In this document: piece after piece, positions 56,632 to 64,000 of the stretch
How the letters are laid out: the number at the start of each line of letters is the position of its first letter
Numbering within the stretch: position 1 is the stretch's first letter
From: Dysidea avara
Lineage: Eukaryota; Porifera; Demospongiae; Dictyoceratida; Dysideidae
Reading direction: 5' to 3'
NCBI RefSeq assembly: GCF_963678975.1
Contig: NC_089280.1
Coordinates: 15,079,280-15,143,279, forward strand
Length of the DNA: 64,000 nucleotides
Program-made: the position numbers and the translations under genes
Notes under the pieces: generated by a model
Told to the model about the DNA's origin: nothing
The model's input: the letters and a program-made list of their open reading frames with translations, nothing else
Database searches by the model: none

Positions 56632-59183
56632 CTATCTTTGTTCATCAGATGTTAAGTTTGTGGTACCGCTTGGTTGTGTCTCTGTTGGTGATGTAAGGTC
56701 TATTAGTAAATCAGATTCATCCCCAAGCAGAGGGTTAATGGTTATCTTGCTGCCATCCAAAGGTATTTGTGATGTGGCAAAAGCTTCATTCTCATTGAGA
56801 GAATCATCACCACTTTGAATACGATCAAACCGTCGAGCAAAGTAACTCTTGGGAGGTGGTGCTGAAAGGATAGAATCAACCTACACAGTGTAATAAACAT
56901 TTTAAATGGTAAACATGGACTACCTGTTGTCTTAAGCCAGTACTAAACTCCTGTAATGCCTCTGCCATTTCTCTGCTCTCAACAATCATCAACTGCTGCC
57001 TACGTCGTAAATCCTTCATTGCATCAAGGCAGGACTGCATTAAAAGGAGAAAAAAAACTTTGTACAAATGTTTTATACAGAATACCTGTGTAGTTGACAA
57101 AAGTTCATTTTCATCATCTGAAGCATCCCCATCTAAGATCAAATCAAGGTCAGTTTTACCATCAACGTAACCCATTTTTCTGCAAACATCCACTAACTAA
57201 TAAAATTATAGTACTATAAATTTGACATACTTCTTGTATTCTTCCACCGTAATGTTAAACTTTCGTGCTGAACAACGCTCAATAAAAGCAACAGCACCAC
57301 ACTACATAAATAATTTACTGCCTTCTACATGCATGTAAGAGAAACACTGGCTTACTAAATTAGTGAAACAGTATCCCGTTTCTCCAGACATGACATGATG
57401 GGGAATTGCAAATCTAGATATGTACCTTCAAAAGTAATATAATTATTTACACAAGTACATTAATTATTTTTTTGATGCACAATGGCTCACGTTATGTTTG
57501 ACTGTAACTTGGGTGGTCGGCTTATGATAATAGTGTATATTAATGAGGGAACAAAGTGGTCTGCACCCAAGGAAGAAAGGTGTCTCAGAGCATCTGATTC
57601 ATGGATTAAGAATTACCACCTATACTTTCTTTCATGAAACATTTTGTCGCTAAGGATACCAAATATGCTGTTACAGCATTTTACAATACACTGCAGTTTT
57701 TCCAATGGTGATTTCTTTGTGTCTATATCAAGCAATTCTGAAAGAACACAGACCATGTTATCATTCACACTATAATTGTAAATGTGTCACCTTGTCTTGC
57801 TTTGTGAATTGCAGTCACAACAGTTTCATTTGCCAAATCAAGTGATTCCATTTCTAAGTGAACTGGTTGAACCCATTCTAATTGTTTCATGCGATGGGCA
57901 AGGATGACATCTTTACTTCCACTGTCACAATTGGCTGGGTTAAATGTCCTATTTTGAAAACATCTCTTTAAACTGGACGTACATATACACATGCACACTT
58001 CTTGAATAATCTGGCCATAATGTGTTTTTCACAACCATTCATTATTATGGCCTGTTGATCTTCAGTCACACCCTTGTACACTGAATAGGTCTCAATACGG
58101 TTCATCATAAACTACAGTAAAAACACAAAATGTGATATGATGACAACTTGGACCAATTTACCCAAAGTGTTGGATGTTGAATCTAAGAAAAACAGTGGAA
58201 ATAATCCATGCAACAAAGTCTCAATAAGACAATCCAGGCATGAAAACTTTGGATACTTGTGTGCATGTGATTGACGCACACCACGGAAACTTTAACAATT
58301 CACATGTCAACCGCGTTCAATAGGGAATGAAGCTTTCATGCTCACAAAAATACAAACATCTGGATTTATGAATGGTACTGATAATTTATGCACCTGATAA
58401 AAGTCCTGAACTAGCTGACTGAGATTATCAGCATCCATGTCAGGCTTCTCTTTGACTTGTTTGTTAAAACTACAGAAAAGTACAGCAATGTGACGACCAC
58501 ATTACACAGGTGTTACTAGTATGGGAATACAATCTGATGAATGCACAAGACTTACGCCTGTAGCTGGTCAACAATATCTTTGGCTGCTGGTTTTTTTAAG
58601 GTGTTCAAGAACTCCGCAAAGTCAGCAGCACTGCTGGTAGGAGACTTGGCTGGCTTCACTTCAGCAGGTTTTTTTGACTCTGTTTGCATTCCACTAGCAG
58701 AATAACTGCCACTACTTAATTTTGAGTTTGATCCTTTGCCTCTTAACAGCTTACCACGACTGCATTACACTTTAAATAAATGCATGTTTACTCAGTACAA
58801 AAATTTGTACCGTTTGGCTGCTGCTAGAAGGGTACGTCGAGATATGAGCTTGCCAAGTCCTAAATCTAGGTCACCTTCTTCTTCTATTAAAGAAACATAA
58901 AATTATCCAACAGGCTAAGATGTGATGTTTCTAACCAATTTCTTCATCCCGGTCATTTGGTGAGTCTGTCATGGACCTAGTTAAAGATACATCCCTTACT
59001 AGCTCTTTGTAACACTTAGAACAGTAGCCCATGTATATGGCATTGCCGTAGAATCCACATCTGTCATCATAACTCCAGTAAAACGATACACACATACAAT
59101 AATACTTGAGTGTCGAACCCATTCTTGCATCTCAATTCAGGATTGGTCAATCTCTTTTCGAGTTTTGCCTTCGACTCCGCCAT
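56632..59183 (-). CDS. RABGEF1: Rabex-5, Rab5 guanine nucleotide exchange factor
   Basis: Activates Rab5 on early endosomes and binds ubiquitin. Exons (minus): 59183-59119, 59060-58936, 58883-58811, 58759-58556, 58469-58394, 58182-58162, 58111-57999, 57963-57791, 57737-57620, 57583-57491, 57413-57356, 57301-57231, 57179-57086, 57034-56924, 56880-56632; phases all match and give about 547 residues. The N-terminal A20 zinc finger is complete only when exons 1 and 2 join: CKNGC then GFYGN, with CSKC eleven residues on. Then a helical bundle (LVQDFYQ, RIETYSVYKG) and the VPS9 domain (MKQLEWVQPVHLEMES, HFVPSLIYTIII, RPPKLQSN, SGETGYCFTNL, GAVAFIERC), followed by a coiled segment and an acidic tail. 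An exon of 21 nt and introns of 35-36 nt are included. Start at 59183 (MAESKAK). Confidence 0.93.
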
Positions 59184-59371
59184 AACTTCGATACAGCAAC
59201 TTAACAAATTGATAAACAATAAAACGAAACTTCAGCAGTCCTGCGGTGAGCGAAGCGGTGAGTGAAAAAAGGAGGAAAAACAAATCGCTTAAACTTCGCG
59301 CGCTTAATGTTTATTTCTAGAGAACATAATTTTTTTATATGAAATAAAATCACAGAATCCATACAAGTTAG

Positions 59372-60953
59372 TTATGCTTCCTCCATGGCTACAATGTTTT
59401 CTGATTGAACATAGAATGGTCCTTCTTGTTCATATTCCTTTATCCTACGATATGTAAGTGCTCCCAAAACAACTTCGGCAGTGTCAGAAGTGGCCAGTAT
59501 ACGGATGACAGTGTATCGAAGCTCTTTGGCCTCCTTGTCCACCTCAGTACTACGATCTAACAAAAACTCAACAAAACCAGGAACATTTTTAATCCTTTCT
59601 TGACCCCATTTCCATGTTGCTATACTAGCAAGTACCTTCAGCATTGCACATCTTAGATCTGAAAACGGTTGCTTTCCAACTGAGTAAAGAGTTGAGACAA
59701 AGTCCTCACCAATGGCAGTGAACATTTTTTCATATGATGAAACTAGCACAGCATCTCTGAGACATCCTTCAGGACAAGCTATCAAAACACTCACAGCATC
59801 CATACATGTTACTCTAACTTCAGATGGAGATGAAACCATAAGGGAACCAAGTGTTCCAAGAGCAGCCATAGTTCTAGATTCAGTACACAACAATGCCCGT
59901 CTGCTACACAATGTTGAACCAAGAGCAGCAAAAGTCTGCACTACATTGGCCCATAAATTGCTATCAACTTGTTCCATTGTGGAGTACACAACATCCATGA
60001 AGGCTGGAAATTGCTTACAGATGGTTGCCACATCTACTCGATCTTGCATCACAAGGTGAACAAAGAACTTCAGTATCCCTATTGAAATAGTGTTAAAAAT
60101 CTAACTAGCAAATGCATATTTTACCTGGAATGAGAAGGTTACTCAAGAAATCTGGCTGCACAGAGCTTAACATTATTATGTGTAGTTTTTTGATCACTTG
60201 CTGCTGTTCCAAAAAGTCAACTCCATCACGGCTTTGCACAAACCTAGTCAACATCTCCACACCATTTAGTTGAACCAGCACATCATCTTGATCTAATTCC
60301 TTGATCAGCCTAAGAAAAATACCTGTTGACGACACTAAACCAAATGTCTGGCTGGATGTGGTAGCTATGTTGAACATTAGCTCATACACACGGAATCGAA
60401 CTGCTTCATTTCCAAGCAATATTTGATCCAAGTCACCAACTAATGAGCCTTTTCTCTTGGCAAACATGATCTCCAGTGAGCTCGGATTGGTAGACATTTG
60501 ATGTATAACACGACATGTTTCCATAGCACAGTTCACGTCAGAGTGGCCCAGCAACTGTACCACAAGATGAAACATTGTGGGTGCCAACACAAAGTCATTT
60601 TGAGACTCTACTTCAGCACATCTACCAATGAACCTAAGACACAGCAATTTCACAGTCACTGATGGATGCTGTAACCCTAACTCAATGAAATTGCCATATT
60701 CCCTATACATTTCAACTGGTAAAAGAGAAAAGATTTTATCTAGAGCATTACAACACGCTAAAATCAGTTCTTGGTCAGCTGTGTTGAGCAAACCAAACAT
60801 GAACACAAGTGGAATTGACTTCACGTTTTGTTGCACAACCTGAGATATTCCTGGTACGCTAGCTATTTCTGATATTTCATTTAAACCAACCAAAGGCTCT
60901 GAAGTAGACTGCAAAGAAGAAAACAACTCGTTTAGCCGTAGCTGAAGCGCCAT
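59372..60953 (-). CDS. PSMD5: 26S proteasome assembly chaperone subunit S5B
   Basis: Assembly chaperone of the 19S regulatory particle that binds Rpt2 and leaves before the proteasome is complete; cytosol and nucleus. Two exons: 60953-60125 and 60078-59372, 511 residues against 504 in human. Almost all of it is HEAT/ARM-type helical repeat (for example PLVGLNEISEIASVPGISQ, VKLLCLRFIGRC, VNCAMETCRVIHQM, VQLNGVEMLTRFVQS, RCAMLKVLASIA). The C-terminus EYEQEGPFYVQSENI matches the family's REGPYYV ending. The start at 60953 (MALQLRLNELF) is the first ATG after a stop-free lead. Only one 46-nt intron. Head to head with the deoxyribosyltransferase-like gene, 58 bp apart, and in the same direction as RABGEF1 downstream. 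Confidence 0.93.
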
Positions 60954-61011
60954 CGTCAAACAGTTAAATATTCAAAACCACAATCGAAATTAGAGAAAGC
61001 ACACAGTCACA
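60954..61011. promoter_or_regulatory. Putative bidirectional promoter, PSMD5 / deoxyribosyltransferase-like gene
   Basis: 58 bp between divergent start codons; no TATA seen. The shared promoter is inferred from spacing. Confidence 0.5.
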
Positions 61012-63974
61012 ATGAACGAGGAATGCATTCCAAAAGGCAAAGGTATTATTGTTGTGATTCATGAAGGCTACGTTGCTATTTCGTATTCCAGTGTTTCTTG
61101 GTGGGTCGTGTAACCCCACAACATGGAGGAAATGTACAGCCATTCCTCATCTGGAAAAGAATGCATTATCATACTACAATCCAGTAAGTAATCACAGGTG
61201 GTACGTGTCTACTTATCGTGTATATGGGCCAGCAAGTGGATGAGTGGTATCCAGAACTGATGGAAATAGAAGAAAAGGCCAAACAGGTGTAGTATAAATG
61301 TGGCAACTATCTACAGGAAATCATTATTTCTTTGTCTATAGAGAGCTACTGTTTTGTTGTTTGTAATTGATAGCTGTACAAGAGCAGTAGCTTCAATGGT
61401 AGAGGCATCTTATCTTGCAGGTACAGTCTGAACCAATTATCATACATAGTAACCAGACCACAAAGTCTTGAGACTAATGGGTACATAGGGGATCTTTTTT
61501 AACGGTATCGTACCCACTTGGTTACATTGTACTACTTTTATCTTTCATTATAGCTTGTGGCAGAAATGTTGTGATGGTAGTTCACTTTTTTGATACAACT
61601 AACCCAACCATTGCTGGTGATGTTTTGTCAGAGATGTATGTCACTGATGTTTAGTCACCTACAGTAGATATGTACTTATACATAGGGAAGTTAAAGATCT
61701 CAATAGAGGCCGTCTGTTTGTTAGCAACATTTTCCATTTGAAAGGAATCCCTCATTTCAAATCTCTTGATCACGCCCTAGATGTCACTGTACAGGTTAAA
61801 AAGAACACAATAATGATCTGTAACCAATTGTTCACTCTCAGATAGCTAATTCTGGTTCCACCAACAATCGCACAGGATGTTCTCCAGACAATTGTATTGT
61901 TATTCCAGTTAGCTTAGTTCCAAACGAAACAAGGTATTTTGTGTATATCAATGTATTGTGTGTTACCACTTTTATGTAGCATTATTGAATGTGTATTTGA
62001 CATGTACGATTCAGATGGCAAGGGAGTATTATCTCTTCAAGAGGTTGTTCGTAGTTCGTATTTGAATGTATAGTAATAACATTACACCCTAATGTAATAA
62101 ATAGGTGGAGAGAGCACTTATAATTTCTTTGGGTCTTTCAAAACTTCCCAAATCTGTACTACACACTGATACCTTAAGAGACTCAGCCCCCATGAACCAT
62201 GATGATCTACATGTGGATTGTAACAAATTTTGTAAACTTTACCAAGAACTTAAATCAGCATCAACAAATATCACTACTCCAACAATACAACTACCATGGC
62301 TGTGGTCACTGCTTACAAGGGTATTATGGTGGCCATTTAATTTTCTAACAAACAGTGAGTTCCAGTATTACAGAAACTGAGATGATCTTATACTATTGCT
62401 ATCATTACAACAGTATTTTGGTCCTCACAAGAACTGTCACAACCAAGTAAAGCTAGTGGCCTTGATAATGACATTTGGTATGATGTATTCCTTGGAGGAA
62501 CATGTGCTAGCTCAACTTGGAGGCAGGATATTACAGTTCCATTGCTAAAGTAAGAATGTGTGTACAACTGCAAGCAAGAATTCATAATCTCTTTATCCAT
62601 GTGCACTTTAATACAGTACATTTAGTACAATATTTTACATGTAAGGGTGGCTCCAGGAATTTTGGTGACAGGTATCCGAATGTTCTGTTGCATGCACACT
62701 TAAATTTGGGGTATGCTCCCTCAGAAAATTTTTGAAAATTATGTATTGAGACTGAAATCCCGGTAACAATTTTCACCAAAAGAATCTTTAAAGCTGAACA
62801 TATATTAGAAATTGATTGATATACCATTTTATCTTGCTAGCACAGTATCAGCAGTTAGAGGTGAAACATACATGGTCACATGGATGCCATTCTGGGGGAT
62901 TCCCCCAGAAAAAATTTCTTAGAGGTACTATTTTTACTGTGTTGGTACAGGTAGACTAAGTAATTTTTTTTTTTTTTTAATGACTTAGTTGACTGCTCTA
63001 TTAGAGTATTGAATCTCTTTGATACCTTGTTAATTTCCTGAGGAAAATATACTTGACCAGTTTCTGAAAACCTCAGAACCCACTAGATCAGTCCCTGACA
63101 TGCACCATGGTACAGTGTCTCTATGTATTGTCAAAGGTTGCATAATTGTATTGTTCATAAACACTCTAGCTGGATAATTCAAATAAACAGCTTAAACATG
63201 ATGCTGTACACTGTTTGCTTGTTTCATTTTAGAGAACATCAAGTTTCATTTTTTAATCCACACGTCACCTGCTGGAGTGAAGCACTTATTCCATATGAGT
63301 CTAGAGCAAAGGAGAAGTGTTGTATCCTCCTTTATGTGATAACTGGACACTCTACATCAGTGGGATCATTGGTTGAGGTATGTCCCCTAATGTTTGATTT
63401 AGCAGATGTGACTGCTTCATCGCTTGAATGGCCATGTGGTGTTAGATAGTACCACACACACATAGTAGCTGGGCTGAAAGAATCTTCGATATTAAAGTGT
63501 TCTAGTAACCATTATATGTGTAGTTGGTATAATATTGCATGGTTATTTGTTTGCTATAGAATACGTATGTTCTGGGAAACAAAAATGGAGACTTCCAAAA
63601 TCTTTGATAACAAATCCTAGCTCTTACTGAATACGTACACACCAGTGATGCCACGTATACATGCACCCATGTACCAACAGTAGTACTTCTTTTACAGGCA
63701 TCATATTACCTTGGTACTACTCAGCTAGTTGTAATATGTATTCAGGATATTGATGGTAATGAACATTGCCTTCAACATGTAAGAGTATCTTAGATATGCA
63801 TATAATATCGTATGCAACTTTGTGTAGCTAAGTAGCAGGGCAGTACGTGATTACAACCGTGGACGAACCTACTTAAAGGATGCAGCATCCAGAAAAGGTC
63901 GGCCTGTGTTTTCTAAAGTGGAAGATGCCACGATGGAAGCAATACGGCTAGCTAAGCTTGCACACAAGAACTAA
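61012..63974 (+). CDS. Two nucleoside 2-deoxyribosyltransferase-like domains with an EF-hand between
   Basis: Exons 61012-61042, 61092-61183, 61233-61286, 61342-61420, 61554-61635, 61686-61794, 61842-61933, 61980-62043, 62105-62354, 62414-62549, 63233-63377, 63698-63778 and 63828-63974 join in frame to 453 residues. Domain 1 (about residues 11-145): VFLGGSCNPTTWR, YYNP, WYPELMEIEEKAK, VIDSCTRAVASMVEASYLA, NRGRLFVSN. A canonical EF-hand loop (DSDGKGVLSLQE) follows, then a hydrophobic WLWSLLTRVLWWPF stretch. Domain 2 (about 310-453) repeats the first: VFLGGTCASSTWR, FFNPHV, ALIPYESRAKEK, VGSLVEASYYLG, DYNRGRTYL. Each copy keeps a glutamate in SMVEAS or SLVEAS, the position of the catalytic Glu in known transferases. 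The family (Nuc_deoxyrib_tr type) cleaves N-glycosidic bonds of deoxynucleosides in bacteria. Function here is not known, and calcium control is only inferred. A repeat lies in intron 62550-63232. Confidence 0.82.
62640..63012. repeat. Repeat fragment in an intron of the deoxyribosyltransferase-like gene
   Basis: Starts GGGTGGCTCCAGGAATTTTGG, a variant of the GGTGGATCCAGGA repeat, includes a GGGGGATTCCCCCAG palindrome (about 62897), and ends near a copy of the 18-bp motif (62990-63010, reverse: GACTGCTCTATTAGAGTA). Boundaries approximate. Confidence 0.45.
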
Positions 63975-64000
63975 AATTTTTAGTGTACATACATGCATGA

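Noticed and set aside
58931-59122. ATG at 59122 as the RABGEF1 start
   Set aside because: Read-through leaves the A20 finger without its first cysteine pair. A 58-nt intron (59061-59118) and the start at 59183 restore CKNGC with correct spacing and phase.
61061-61243. ORF starting MKATLLFRIPVFLGG
   Set aside because: The N-terminal residues are intron. Joining 61042 to 61092 gives KGKVFLGG in the same frame with a correct start.

Overview
The window looks like nuclear DNA of an early-branching, intron-rich animal, most likely a sponge; the lineage is an inference from gene style, not from a marker sequence. It is AT-rich and shows compact spliced genes with many introns of 35-60 nt, head-to-head gene pairs, three BEL/Pao LTR-retroelement fossils and a dense load of short inverted-repeat (MITE-like) elements. 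I see no bacterial operons, CRISPR, rRNA or tRNA genes.

Region by region. 1-3340: a decayed BEL/Pao relic (+), capped by a hAT-like MITE. 3.7-12.3 kb: repeat-rich sequence with one possible small unknown gene on the minus strand (about 4.5-5.7 kb). 12384-15269: calcyclin-binding protein CACYBP (-). 15.3-20 kb: MITEs, some nested. 20089-33092: the coilin gene (+), whose second recognised intron has swallowed a near-complete antisense BEL/Pao element (23117-29490) plus two inverted-repeat elements. 33565-34897: a VAMP4-like R-SNARE (-), convergent with coilin. 35-39 kb: repeats, a (TG)n tract and one unknown ORF. 39.3-45.3 kb: a second broken BEL/Pao copy (+). 45.5-46.4 kb: a MITE nested in another MITE.

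From 46.8 kb to the end the window is gene-dense: FDXACB1-like (+), an NSDHL-like SDR (-), a METTL25-family methyltransferase (+), clathrin light chain (-), ribosomal protein S18 (+), Rabex-5/RABGEF1 (-), PSMD5 (-) and a protein with two nucleoside-2-deoxyribosyltransferase-like domains around an EF-hand (+). Three pairs (SDR/METTL25, clathrin light chain/RPS18, PSMD5/deoxyribosyltransferase-like) start head to head with 58-135 bp between start codons, so they probably share bidirectional promoters. The genes do not form one pathway: they are housekeeping functions in RNA biology (coilin, FDXACB1, RPS18), proteostasis (CACYBP, PSMD5) and membrane traffic (VAMP4, clathrin light chain, Rabex-5).

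The most unusual items are the double deoxyribosyltransferase-like/EF-hand protein, an SDR whose catalytic lysine is a methionine, a dispersed 18-bp motif (ACTCTAATAGAACAGTCA) at a dozen or more places, a cluster of ACAGGCCTGT palindromes, and several diagnosable MITE insertions, one lying right beside a splice donor. I did not find a convincing new multi-gene system.
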